Counted from the stretch's first letter, positions 1 through 7,047 are shown. The stretch is 14,124 bases of DNA from an uncultured Eubacteriales bacterium (GCA_900317795.1 ONIF01000018.1:1-14124); one strand, 5' to 3'. Notes: generated from the sequence alone by a model not told the origin. Numbers and translations: made by a program.

Positions 1-67
1 TCTCTATCATCATTCGGCTGAATCAAGTTAAATGTTATCATTTTGAAGTTGAATTGTCAATGCAAAG

Positions 68-96
68 TTGTAATATCCTATGCTGTATGTTATAAT
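68..96 (+). promoter_or_regulatory. Promoter of the first small gene (extended -10)
   Basis: A TATAAT hexamer at 91-96 is preceded directly by TGT (88-90), giving an extended -10. A partial -35, TTGTAA, lies at 68-73 with the ideal 17-base spacer. Transcription would start near 103, about 30 bases before the coding start. The first 67 bases of the window show nothing recognisable. Confidence 0.7.
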
Positions 97-133
97 TTAC
101 ATATATAAATATTTCATTGTGAGGTGACATCAT

Positions 134-397
134 TTGAACATCAACGACTCCTGTGCATTAAATATTCTCCTCTGTATAGAAGAACAACTCCAAACCAAAA
201 AATCTGTCAGTTTCAATGACGTTATCGCTTCCCCAAAATGCAGGAAATATTCTGTGAGCGATATTGGAAAAACTCTTGAATATCTCAGAAAAAACGGCTT
301 CGTGAAAGCTACTTCCCGTTTCGGGTGCAGTGAACTTCTTGAATTCAATGCAACCGCCATTACACAAAAAGGTCTTGAACACATTAAAAAAATCTGA
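134..397 (+). CDS. Small winged-helix-like protein of unknown role
   Basis: An 87-residue protein that I cannot assign to a named family with confidence. The start is a TTG codon, chosen because GAGGTGA (121-127) is a good ribosome site six bases upstream and no ATG fits. The layout suggests a single winged-helix domain: an N-terminal helix (residues 5-20), a short segment with a possible recognition helix (SVSDIGKTLEYLRKNGFV, about 40-57), and a C-terminal strand and helix ending in ITQKGLEHIKKI. This resembles small YjcQ/DUF2513-type proteins, which share an N-terminal helix and a closing 'IT..G...I' segment; that match is from memory. It has its own promoter and terminator, so it is monocistronic. 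It lies next to the GntR operon but nothing links them functionally. It has two cysteines near the N-terminus and two further on, with no metal-site spacing. Confidence 0.7.
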   Translation: MNINDSCALNILLCIEEQLQTKKSVSFNDVIASPKCRKYSVSDIGKTLEYLRKNGFVKATSRFGCSELLEFNATAITQKGLEHIKKI

Positions 398-400
398 TTT

Positions 401-443
401 TTTCAAGTATCTGCTTATTACAGCGGATACTTGAAATTTTTTT
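401..443 (+). terminator. Rho-independent terminator after the first gene
   Basis: The arms 401-414 and 423-436 pair over 14 positions with one G-T wobble around an 8-base loop. Seven T residues (437-443) follow at once. It starts four bases after the stop codon at 395-397 and insulates the small gene from the GntR operon. Confidence 0.85.
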
Positions 444-452
444 GATTTCCTA

Positions 453-481
453 TTGACACGGGAAAATATATAGTATATAAT
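453..481 (+). promoter_or_regulatory. Full-consensus sigma-A promoter of the GntR-ABC operon
   Basis: TTGACA (453-458) and TATAAT (476-481) are both perfect matches with a 17-base spacer. Transcription should start near 488. Such a strong promoter in front of a repressor gene fits an operon that is normally held off by that repressor. Confidence 0.85.
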
Positions 482-500
482 GTGCATAATGTATATATAC
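473..500 (+). promoter_or_regulatory. Candidate GntR operator over the -10 and start site
   Basis: GTATATA (473-479) and TATATAC (494-500) form a perfect inverted repeat separated by 14 bases and centred at 486/487. The left arm overlaps the -10 hexamer and the right arm lies just after the predicted transcription start. The right arm is itself part of the perfect palindrome GTATATATAC (491-500). YtrA-type GntR proteins commonly repress their own operon. That this dyad is the site is inference, and AT-rich DNA yields such repeats by chance. Confidence 0.45.
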
Positions 501-520
501 AATTTTAGGAGATTTCAAAA

Positions 521-895
521 ATGGATATTATTATCAGCAATTCATCGGGAAAGCCTATCTATGAACAGATTACTTCCCAAATCAAAGAAATGATAATGAA
601 CGGCTCTCTGAAAGCAGGGGACGCTCTGCCGTCTATGAGAACGCTCGCCCAAAATCTGCGAATAAGCATTATTACTACAAAACGTGCCTATGAGGAACTT
701 GAAAAAGACGGCTTTATTGAATCCTTTACAGGCAAGGGCAGTTTTGTAAAAGCTCAGAATGCGGAACTCATGCGTGAGGAGGCTCTCAAACAAATTGAAG
801 AATTTTTCAGGCTCTCATGCGAAAAAGCCAAAATGCTTAATGTTGGCATTGACGAATTATCGGAACTTCTGAAAATTATCTATGAAGGAGAATGA
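521..895 (+). CDS. GntR-family (YtrA-type) transcriptional repressor
   Basis: A 124-residue regulator. Residues 8-77 form the GntR winged helix, with the family pattern PIYEQITSQIKEMI (12-25), the AGDALPSMRTLAQ turn (32-44), the recognition helix around 48-62, and a wing ending in GKGSFV (71-76). Only about 48 residues follow, mostly helical and charged. This is far too short for the ligand domains of FadR, HutC or MocR types and is typical of the YtrA subfamily, whose members sit first in ABC transporter operons. The ATG at 521 has AGGAGA (507-512) eight bases upstream. The stop codon lies two bases before the chosen start of the ABC ATPase gene, so the two are translated together. It probably represses the operon until an inducer is sensed; the inducer cannot be read from the sequence. 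Confidence 0.93.
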   Translation: MDIIISNSSGKPIYEQITSQIKEMIMNGSLKAGDALPSMRTLAQNLRISIITTKRAYEELEKDGFIESFTGKGSFVKAQNAELMREEALKQIEEFFRLSCEKAKMLNVGIDELSELLKIIYEGE

Positions 896-897
896 AT

Positions 898-1776
898 ATG
901 GCAGAGTATAAAAATGCAATAGAAATTAACGGTCTTACCAAAAAATATGACGGCTTTACGCTTGACAATATCAGCTTTAACGTGCCCAAAGGTACGATTA
1001 TGGGCTTTATCGGTCAGAATGGTGCAGGCAAAACCACTACAATTAAACTCCTCCTCAATCTCATTAAAAAAGACAGCGGAACTGTCAATATGCTCGGTCT
1101 TGACCTTGATAAAAATGAATCTGAAATAAAATCCCAAATTTCAGCCGTATTTGATGAAATACCTTTCCATGAAGTCCTTAATGCAAATCAAATTTCCGTG
1201 ATACTCTCAGATGTGTTTGAAAACTGGGATAAACAGACTTACTTCAATTATCTTGACAGATTTGCCCTCCCCCGCAAAAAAAATATAGGCTCTTTTTCAA
1301 AGGGTATGAAAATGAAACTCCAAATTGCCACTGCACTCTCCCACAATGCCAAATTGCTTATCATGGACGAGGCAACTACAGGTTTAGACCCCGTTGTCAG
1401 AAATGAAATTCTTGACATATTCATGGAATATCTCCAAGACGAAAATAACAGTATTTTGCTTTCCTCCCATATCACAAGCGACTTGGAGAAAATTGCAGAC
1501 ATGGTAACTTTCATTGATAAAGGAAAAATTCTCCTCACAGGCGGTAAAGATGAAACGGTTGAAAATCATGCCGTTATCAAGTGCAAAAAAGATGATTATA
1601 AAAACATTGATACTGCCGATATAGTAAGTGCAAGGATAACGGATTTCGGTGCGGAAGTGATGATACATGACAGGGAAAAATGTGAGAAAAAATATTCGGG
1701 CTTGACTATCGACAATACTACTCTTGAAGAAATTATGCTTTATTATGTAAGGCGTGAAAAAAAGGAGTGGAAATGA
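898..1776 (+). CDS. ABC transporter ATP-binding protein (YtrB/BcrA-like)
   Basis: A 292-residue ATPase that would power the two permeases encoded next. Visible motifs are Walker A GQNGAGKTT (39-47), an ABC signature in the degenerate form FSKGM (133-137), Walker B LLIMDE (153-158) followed by the D-loop TTGLDP, and the switch histidine in SSHITSDLEKIAD (H191). The SKGM signature and a weakly conserved region of about 70 residues after the nucleotide domain are usual in the BcrA/YtrB exporter branch. An ATG at 892 is also possible and would overlap the repressor stop as ATGA. I prefer 898 because AAGGAG (885-890) is seven bases from it but only one base from 892. The stop overlaps the region just before the next start. 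Role in export or envelope defence is inferred from the family. Confidence 0.93.
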   Translation: MAEYKNAIEINGLTKKYDGFTLDNISFNVPKGTIMGFIGQNGAGKTTTIKLLLNLIKKDSGTVNMLGLDLDKNESEIKSQISAVFDEIPFHEVLNANQISVILSDVFENWDKQTYFNYLDRFALPRKKNIGSFSKGMKMKLQIATALSHNAKLLIMDEATTGLDPVVRNEILDIFMEYLQDENNSILLSSHITSDLEKIADMVTFIDKGKILLTGGKDETVENHAVIKCKKDDYKNIDTADIVSARITDFGAEVMIHDREKCEKKYSGLTIDNTTLEEIMLYYVRREKKEWK

Positions 1777-1777
1777 T

Positions 1778-2515
1778 ATGAAAGGCTTGATATATAAAAA
1801 TTATCTCATCACCAGAAAATATTATTTCATGGCATTTGTGTTTTCCTTTATCACGGCTTTGTTTATGATACTGATAAGATTAAGCATGATATACGGAAAT
1901 ATCTCACACGATGCCGAAGCTGTCAGTGACCTTACCAAAAGTATGTGGATTTTCAGATATATGCCCTGTGCGGTAATAATATTGGGCTTTGCAGGCTATG
2001 GCGAAGCATTTTTTACAGACCTTAATGCAGGCTGGACAAGATTTTCCCGTACAACTTCTTTAAGTACTCACCAAATAGTCGGTTCATATTTTCTTTCAGA
2101 AGGAATTGTACTTGTATTTGCTTATATTATGTGCTTGCTTTATTTAACGATATTCTGCCTTTCTTTCGGAGATAAAATTTCATTGAACTATATCGCAAAT
2201 ATCACATCACTTTTCTGTTTCGGTGCAATCATACAGTATTTTAATTTAACACTGGCTATGTTTGCAAAGAAAATACAGACCGTTCAGCTTATCTCAGTAT
2301 CAATAGCATTAATATTTCCTTGGCTGTTGTGTGCTTATATCTATCCAAAAATGAAAGAACTTGAAAACCCCGATACCGTACTCCTTGAATGGATGGCACA
2401 GCAGTTTGAACCGATAAAAGCTTATATTTTCCCTGTTATGCTTTTCCTTGCATTAATATTCACTGTCGGTGGATATTTCATATCCGTGAAAGGTCTTGAA
2501 AGGAGGACATTTTAA
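1778..2515 (+). CDS. ABC-2 type permease, first subunit
   Basis: A 245-residue integral membrane protein. It begins MKGLIYKNYLITRKYY, a cytoplasmic amphipathic stretch usual for ABC-2 exporters. Hydrophobic segments follow at roughly residues 17-37, 62-80, 105-128, 135-160, 165-190 and 218-240, consistent with about six membrane spans. The start is taken at ATG 1778 because AAAGGAG (1761-1767) is ten bases upstream; an in-frame GTG at 1754 lies before that ribosome site and inside the ATPase gene. The start lies two bases after the ATPase stop. The substrate cannot be inferred from the sequence. It shares the opening 'GLIYK' with the next permease, which suggests the two arose by duplication and form a heterodimeric channel. 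Confidence 0.85.
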   Translation: MKGLIYKNYLITRKYYFMAFVFSFITALFMILIRLSMIYGNISHDAEAVSDLTKSMWIFRYMPCAVIILGFAGYGEAFFTDLNAGWTRFSRTTSLSTHQIVGSYFLSEGIVLVFAYIMCLLYLTIFCLSFGDKISLNYIANITSLFCFGAIIQYFNLTLAMFAKKIQTVQLISVSIALIFPWLLCAYIYPKMKELENPDTVLLEWMAQQFEPIKAYIFPVMLFLALIFTVGGYFISVKGLERRTF

Positions 2516-3226
2516 ATGTTCGGCTTGATATACAAAGAACTTCTTGCAAACAAAAAGCAGTTTATCCCGATATTGATTGTAACCGCCTTTGCCTCATTCT
2601 TTATAGTAATACCGCCCATTGTTTCGGACATGGAAGAATGGGAAGTCAATCTGACATTGTGCTTTTCATCAATTATTATAGCACTTGTCATTGAGATGTT
2701 TCAGCAGGGCATTTTTGAACATGATGAAAGAAAAGTATGGCAGGCTTTCATCTGTTCCACGTCTGACGGCATTAAAAAACAGATTTCCTCCAAATACATA
2801 TTCAATCTTTTTCTTTCATGCATGATGTTTTGCTGGTGTACGTTTCTGTTTTATATAGCCTCCGCTGTATCGGATTGCAATGTAAGCATTGCAGGACTTG
2901 TTTTACAGCTTATCGTATTTATACAGATATTTTTCAGAACCGTTGAAACACCGTTTATTATCCGTTTCGGAAGCAAAAAAGGCAATATTATCAGAATGGT
3001 ATTTATGGGGACAATCGTATTGATTATTTTAATTTACGCACTTTTCGGGGATTTGTCGATTTTCGGTTCTGTTGATGATTTAATCAAATGGTTTCAAGAA
3101 ACATTTACCGAAAGCGTTCCCATGATAATAAGGCTGACACCTGCCGCTGTATTTTTTCTTTACTGGGTATCTTACAAAATTTCATGTGTGCTTTATCTGA
3201 AAGGCGTTGAAAGCTATGACAAATGA
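2516..3226 (+). CDS. ABC-2 type permease, second subunit
   Basis: A 236-residue membrane protein with about six hydrophobic spans, beginning MFGLIYKELLANKKQF, similar in layout to the preceding permease. The ATG follows the previous stop with no gap, and a perfect AGGAGG (2501-2506) sits nine bases upstream. Hydrophobic stretches are near residues 18-36, 45-65, 96-118, 124-140, 158-178 and 203-226. It probably pairs with the first permease and the ATPase to form the exporter. Its 3' end overlaps the start of the CPBP gene by 11 bases. Assignment to the ABC-2 group rests on topology, size and context rather than on a sharp motif. Confidence 0.82.
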   Translation: MFGLIYKELLANKKQFIPILIVTAFASFFIVIPPIVSDMEEWEVNLTLCFSSIIIALVIEMFQQGIFEHDERKVWQAFICSTSDGIKKQISSKYIFNLFLSCMMFCWCTFLFYIASAVSDCNVSIAGLVLQLIVFIQIFFRTVETPFIIRFGSKKGNIIRMVFMGTIVLIILIYALFGDLSIFGSVDDLIKWFQETFTESVPMIIRLTPAAVFFLYWVSYKISCVLYLKGVESYDK

Positions 3227-4082
3227 AAAAAAACTCGTTTTAAAAAGAACTTTGATATATCTTTTATTTGCATTCATACCGCCTTTTATTGCGGCTTTCA
3301 TATATGTCGGATTTTTCGGGTGGACGGTTGACAATCTGTATTATCAAGTATTGACATCATTTTCCATGCTTTGCCCTGCAATCGCCAATATCTTAACGAG
3401 AATTGTCACAAAAGAGGGTTTTGAAAACTGTCTTTTCAAGCTGAAAATAAAGGGCAATATCCGTTATCTGGTACTTGCATTTCTCATGCCTGTCGTATAT
3501 GGCACGGTTTCAGCGTTTGCAGTTGCTTTGTTCCTCATGCCGTCAGACGCTTTCGGGGAGATTTTCAAAAACTTTGACTTTTGGGAATTTTCCTCAATGA
3601 CTGTATATGTACTTTCCGCAAGTATTTTGGTATCCCTGTTTGGATTTGGAGAGGAGTTCGGCTGGCGTGGCTATCTCACACCCAAACTGGAAAAACTCAT
3701 GCCGTTCCCTGTTGCGATACTTGTAAGCGGTATCATTTGGGGAATGTGGCACGCCCCACTTATTGTATGCGGTCACAATTTCGGAAAGGATTATTTCATG
3801 TACCCCTATATGGGATTTATCCTGATGTGCGTATTCTGCATATTTATCGGCTTTTACTTCACCATGCTCACAAAAGCAACCAATTCCACTATTCCTGCAG
3901 GTATCGCACACATGATAAATAACAACGCTTTCGCTGTCATTGCGGGACTTTGGCTTTCGGGTACAAAGTATTTCAATGAAGATATAGTTTCAAGTATCAA
4001 TTACCCCACAATATCACTGTTGGCAACAGCCGTTACCTGTCTTATTACGGGAATTATTATCATTCTCGTCAGAAAAAAATAA
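3216..4082 (+). CDS. CPBP (Abi/CAAX-like) family membrane protein
   Basis: A 288-residue polytopic membrane protein of the CPBP family, which includes Rce1-type prenyl-protein proteases and bacterial bacteriocin-immunity proteins. The metal-binding signature motifs are all present: EEFGWRGYL (E146, E147, R151), GMWHAP (H179) and HMINN (H232, N236). About seven to eight hydrophobic segments are visible. The start is uncertain: ATG 3216 has only weak upstream purines (AAAGG, 3200-3204), and an in-frame TTG at 3207 lies too close to them. The gene overlaps the permease gene by 11 bases, so translation is probably coupled. As the last operon gene it may protect the cell from, or process, the transported compound. 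That role is inferred; many members lack a known substrate. Confidence 0.9.
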   Translation: MTNEKKLVLKRTLIYLLFAFIPPFIAAFIYVGFFGWTVDNLYYQVLTSFSMLCPAIANILTRIVTKEGFENCLFKLKIKGNIRYLVLAFLMPVVYGTVSAFAVALFLMPSDAFGEIFKNFDFWEFSSMTVYVLSASILVSLFGFGEEFGWRGYLTPKLEKLMPFPVAILVSGIIWGMWHAPLIVCGHNFGKDYFMYPYMGFILMCVFCIFIGFYFTMLTKATNSTIPAGIAHMINNNAFAVIAGLWLSGTKYFNEDIVSSINYPTISLLATAVTCLITGIIIILVRKK

Positions 4083-4088
4083 TATATC

Positions 4089-4129
4089 ATGCACTCAATG
4101 TCATCAAAAAACAGAGAGTGCATTTTTTT
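4089..4129 (+). terminator. Terminator of the GntR-ABC-CPBP operon
   Basis: A perfect 8-base stem, ATGCACTC (4089-4096) with GAGTGCAT (4116-4123), encloses a 19-base loop and runs straight into seven T residues (4123-4129). It begins six bases after the CPBP stop. Confidence 0.75.
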
Positions 4130-4151
4130 ACTGTTTTTTTCCAAATATTTG

Positions 4152-4198
4152 TGGAAGTTATTCAACGGCATATTTTTAAAAATCCGTTGCAAATTCCA
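4152..4198 (+). promoter_or_regulatory. Nested dyad overlapping the amylase -35: candidate operator
   Basis: CAACGG (4163-4168) and CCGTTG (4184-4189) form an inverted repeat, flanked by an outer pair TGGAA (4152-4156) and TTCCA (4194-4198). The right arm overlaps the -35 hexamer, and the whole lies upstream of the predicted start site. It is therefore more likely a protein-binding site than an RNA hairpin. Binding by a sugar-responsive repressor is a guess. Confidence 0.35.
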
Positions 4199-4215
4199 TA
4201 AAAAGATGTTACAAT
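4187..4215 (+). promoter_or_regulatory. Promoter of the amylase gene (extended -10)
   Basis: TTGCAA (4187-4192) and TACAAT (4210-4215) are separated by 17 bases, and TGT (4207-4209) before the -10 makes it an extended -10 promoter. The predicted start near 4222 leaves a leader of about 34 bases containing AGGAG (4241-4245). Confidence 0.75.
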
Positions 4216-4255
4216 GAATTTTATAAATATATTTTAAGACAGGAGTGTATTATTT

Positions 4256-6958
4256 ATGAATAAGCATTTGCTTAAAAAAGCATTGAGTCTTTCTTTGACA
4301 GGTGCTATGGCTGTAACAGCCTTTTCATGTGCGGGGGCTTTCGTTACAAGTGCCAATGCTGCAAGTGATGATTATGGTCTTGTAGATGATATTCAGGACA
4401 GCACTATTCTCCATTGCTTTGACTGGAAGTACAAGGACATCGTTGCAGACCTCGAAAACATTGCAAAAGCAGGTTTCTCGGCTATTCAGACCTCACCGGC
4501 ACAGCCCTCTGCCAATCCCGGTGCATGGTATTGGCTTTATCAGCCTACAAGCTTTACGGCAGGCGACAATGAACTTGGCACGGCTGACGAACTGAAAGAA
4601 CTTTGTGAAGCTGCTCACAGCTACGGCATTAAAGTTGTCGTTGACGTTGTTGCCAACCACCTTGCAGGAAATCATGACAACATTCAGGAAGACCTTCAGG
4701 CTGATGAATTTTGGCATGACTATGGTGCTATTTCAAGCTATAATGACCGTTTCCAAGTAACTCACGGTGAACTTGATATGCCCGACCTCAATTCCGAAAA
4801 CGAGTATGTGCAGGAAGTTGTGGCAGACTATGTAAAGGCTCTTAAAAATCTCGGTGTAGATGGTATCCGCTGGGACGCTGCAAAACATATCGGCTTGCCG
4901 AGTGAGGATTGTAATTTCTGGAGTGCCGTCACTCAGGAGGGACTTTATAATTACGGTGAAATCCTTACAGGTCCTACCGACAAAGGCAATGAAGATTTAA
5001 TGAAAGAATACACGGATTATATGTCCGTTACAGACAGCTCCTATGCAACGGAACTTGTCAACGCATTCAAAAAGGGCAATGTTCCGCAGACCGACGGCAA
5101 CTGGGTAAACAGAGGCATTGACAAAGATAAACTTGTCTATTGGGGCGAAAGCCATGATACATACTCCAATGCAGAAGGCAAGGATACAAACGGTGTTGAC
5201 CAGAATGTAATTGACAAGGCTTATGCGGTAGCTGCTGCACAGAATGACGCTGCTGCTCTGTATCTTTCAAGACCTTTTGCAACAGCCCGTGACAGTATCA
5301 GAATAGGCGTTAAGGGCAGTACGCATTACATGGCTCCCGAAATTGCCGCTGTCAACCATTTCCATAATGCTATGACGGGCAAGGCTGACGCTTATGCAGC
5401 TTCAAACGGCTGTGCAGTCGTTACACGTGAAAACGGCGGTGCTGTAATCGTTTGCGGTGGCGGCAGCGGTGAAGTTTCCGTTGAAAACGTCAACAGCTAT
5501 GTTCCCGCAGGCACTTACAAAGATGAAGTGACAGGAAACGAGTTCACCGTTACGGCTGACACTATCACGGGTACAGTCGGTGAAAGCGGCATCGCAGTTG
5601 TATATAATTCCGACTTTACAAGCAAGGTTTACAGCGACACAGACAGCGATACCTCTTTCACAGGAAAAATGACTGTTAAAGTTCACGCTGTTGACATGGA
5701 AAATGCCGTATTCAGCGTTACCGATGGTGAACACGCTTGGGGCGGTACTTTTGATGACGGTGACGAAATCGTGATAGGTGAAAAAGTCGATGAAGATGTA
5801 GGTGCAGACCTCAACGACAATTCGACCATCACTTTCACTCTTTCGGGTACAGGCAACAACGGCAAAGATATTTCCGTAACATACACCTATTACAAACTGG
5901 CAAGCAGAAAACTCCCCGCAATCACTGACGGCGGAATTATCTATGACAATACGGCAACAGGCTGGGAAGATGTCAATATTTATGTATATGACGAAAGCGG
6001 TGCAGAAACCATCACCAACAGCACATGGCCGGGCGTTAAAATGACAAAAGAAGCTGATGATTATTTCAGCTATCAGCTCCCCGAACAGTTTGCAGAATGC
6101 ACTCACATCATGGTAATATTCAATAATAACGGTAATGACCAGATACCCGGTGCAATGCAGGCAGGCTTGACAATGGCTTATACAGACCAGAAACTCTATG
6201 ACGGTACAAAATGGGTACACCTTGCAGGCGAACCCACACAACCCGAAGAACCCGTTGAAACTACAAAATACGGTATCGTTGGCAGTATGACAGGCTGGGG
6301 CAATTCCGCAGACTTCCCCATGTATGAAACAGAAACAGGCGTTTATGTCGGTAAAACAAAGGTACTTGCCGCTGGCGACTATCAGTTTAAAGTACGTGCA
6401 GACGGTGACTGGATTGAAAGCTATGGCGTATATGAAGAGGACTATGACCGTACAAACAACAGCCAGACAAATATTGAAGTAACTCTTGAAGAAAATGCAG
6501 TTATCTATGTAAAACTCGACACAACAGGCGATGATGAAATGATATGGCCTGTAAGCTATGCAGTCGTTGTCGGTGACGGTGAGCCTGAATGGGTTTATAC
6601 AGGCAAACCTCAAGAAAATCCTCCTGTTATTGAGCCGTCTGATGAAGAGCCCTCAAATACGGAACAGCCCTCCAATTCAGAACCCTCTGATAATGAGCCT
6701 TCCAATAACGAGCCGTCAAATGCAGAGCCTTCAAAAGATGAGCCTTCACAGACAAGCACCAACACAAATACAAACACTAATACAAACACAAATACCAATA
6801 CAGATACAAATACCAACACAAACACTAACACCAATACAAACACAAATACCAATACCGTCAATACAGGTGACAGCACTCCTGTAATTGCAATCGCATTGGC
6901 CGGACTGCTTTCCGCAATAGTTGTATTCTTCACTTCAAAGAAGAAAACCGAAAAATAA
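4256..6958 (+). CDS. Secreted multidomain alpha-amylase (GH13, AmyE-type) with CBM26 and surface anchor
   Basis: A 900-residue secreted enzyme that cleaves internal alpha-1,4 bonds of starch. Residues 1-35 are a signal peptide ending ANA. The GH13 barrel matches the Bacillus subtilis AmyE type: WYWLYQPTS near residue 92, DVVANH (130-135), GIRWDAAKH with nucleophile D207, GEIL with acid/base E235, and ESHDTYSN with D301. A beta domain and a poorly recognised domain (about 465-555) follow. Next come a CBM26 starch-binding module (about 558-655; WPG and IFNNNG motifs) and an X25-like module (about 669-771; YGIVGSMTGWG). The tail has an EPS-rich stalk (793-831), 16 Thr-Asn-type units (835-866) and VNTGD (868-872), then a hydrophobic span and KKK. 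This looks like a noncanonical sortase signal; simple membrane anchoring is the alternative. It is monocistronic, with AGGAG ten bases before the ATG. Confidence 0.95.
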   Translation: MNKHLLKKALSLSLTGAMAVTAFSCAGAFVTSANAASDDYGLVDDIQDSTILHCFDWKYKDIVADLENIAKAGFSAIQTSPAQPSANPGAWYWLYQPTSFTAGDNELGTADELKELCEAAHSYGIKVVVDVVANHLAGNHDNIQEDLQADEFWHDYGAISSYNDRFQVTHGELDMPDLNSENEYVQEVVADYVKALKNLGVDGIRWDAAKHIGLPSEDCNFWSAVTQEGLYNYGEILTGPTDKGNEDLMKEYTDYMSVTDSSYATELVNAFKKGNVPQTDGNWVNRGIDKDKLVYWGESHDTYSNAEGKDTNGVDQNVIDKAYAVAAAQNDAAALYLSRPFATARDSIRIGVKGSTHYMAPEIAAVNHFHNAMTGKADAYAASNGCAVVTRENGGAVIVCGGGSGEVSVENVNSYVPAGTYKDEVTGNEFTVTADTITGTVGESGIAVVYNSDFTSKVYSDTDSDTSFTGKMTVKVHAVDMENAVFSVTDGEHAWGGTFDDGDEIVIGEKVDEDVGADLNDNSTITFTLSGTGNNGKDISVTYTYYKLASRKLPAITDGGIIYDNTATGWEDVNIYVYDESGAETITNSTWPGVKMTKEADDYFSYQLPEQFAECTHIMVIFNNNGNDQIPGAMQAGLTMAYTDQKLYDGTKWVHLAGEPTQPEEPVETTKYGIVGSMTGWGNSADFPMYETETGVYVGKTKVLAAGDYQFKVRADGDWIESYGVYEEDYDRTNNSQTNIEVTLEENAVIYVKLDTTGDDEMIWPVSYAVVVGDGEPEWVYTGKPQENPPVIEPSDEEPSNTEQPSNSEPSDNEPSNNEPSNAEPSKDEPSQTSTNTNTNTNTNTNTNTDTNTNTNTNTNTNTNTNTVNTGDSTPVIAIALAGLLSAIVVFFTSKKKTEK
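6758..6853 (+). repeat. In-gene hexanucleotide repeat encoding (Thr-Asn)15 plus one Thr-Asp
   Basis: Sixteen consecutive 6-base units of the form ACN-AAY encode Thr-Asn, except unit 8 (6800-6805), which encodes Thr-Asp. Synonymous third bases vary. Units 1-7 (6758-6799) and units 10-16 (6812-6853) align as two copies of one block with a single-unit shift, both ending in the same three units. This points to segmental duplication. Confidence 0.9.
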
Positions 6959-6969
6959 TATCCCATAAC

Positions 6970-7010
6970 AAAAAATCAGCGTTGAGAGAAAATCCCAACG
7001 CTGATTTTTT
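6970..7010. terminator. Bidirectional terminator between the convergent amylase genes
   Basis: A perfect 14-base stem (6971-6984 with 6996-7009) encloses an 11-base loop. The plus strand ends in seven or more T residues (7005-7011), and the minus strand ends in six (complement of 6970-6975). It can therefore stop transcription from both the secreted amylase gene and the minus-strand GH13 gene. Confidence 0.9.
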
Positions 7011-7012
7011 TA

Positions 7013-7047
7013 ATTGCTCATTGCTAACTGCTAATTGCTAATTGATT
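7013..7047. repeat. Tandem heptanucleotide repeat (ATTGCTA type)
   Basis: Five units with exact 7-base period: ATTGCTC, ATTGCTA, ACTGCTA, ATTGCTA and a diverged ATTGATT. The array lies between the bidirectional terminator and the stop codon of the minus-strand GH13 gene. Being a multiple of seven it would shift frame, which fits its noncoding position. No function is visible. Confidence 0.8.

Noticed and set aside
1754..1777. Upstream GTG start for the first permease
   Set aside because: The ribosome site AAAGGAG lies inside this stretch and points to the ATG at 1778.
4319..4333. Cys25 of the amylase signal region as a lipoprotein lipobox
   Set aside because: The residues before it are Ala-Phe-Ser, which do not fit the Leu/Val-x-Gly/Ala-Cys pattern, and a good ANA cleavage site lies ten residues later.
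5402..6613. A 403-codon open frame antisense to the amylase gene
   Set aside because: It lies wholly inside a well-supported gene, its product is cysteine- and phenylalanine-rich low-quality sequence, and there is no ribosome site. It reflects the codon use of the sense gene.
6758..6853. Repeat array as a CRISPR or other noncoding array
   Set aside because: Units are six bases without spacers, stay in frame and encode a clean Thr-Asn stalk in a secreted enzyme.
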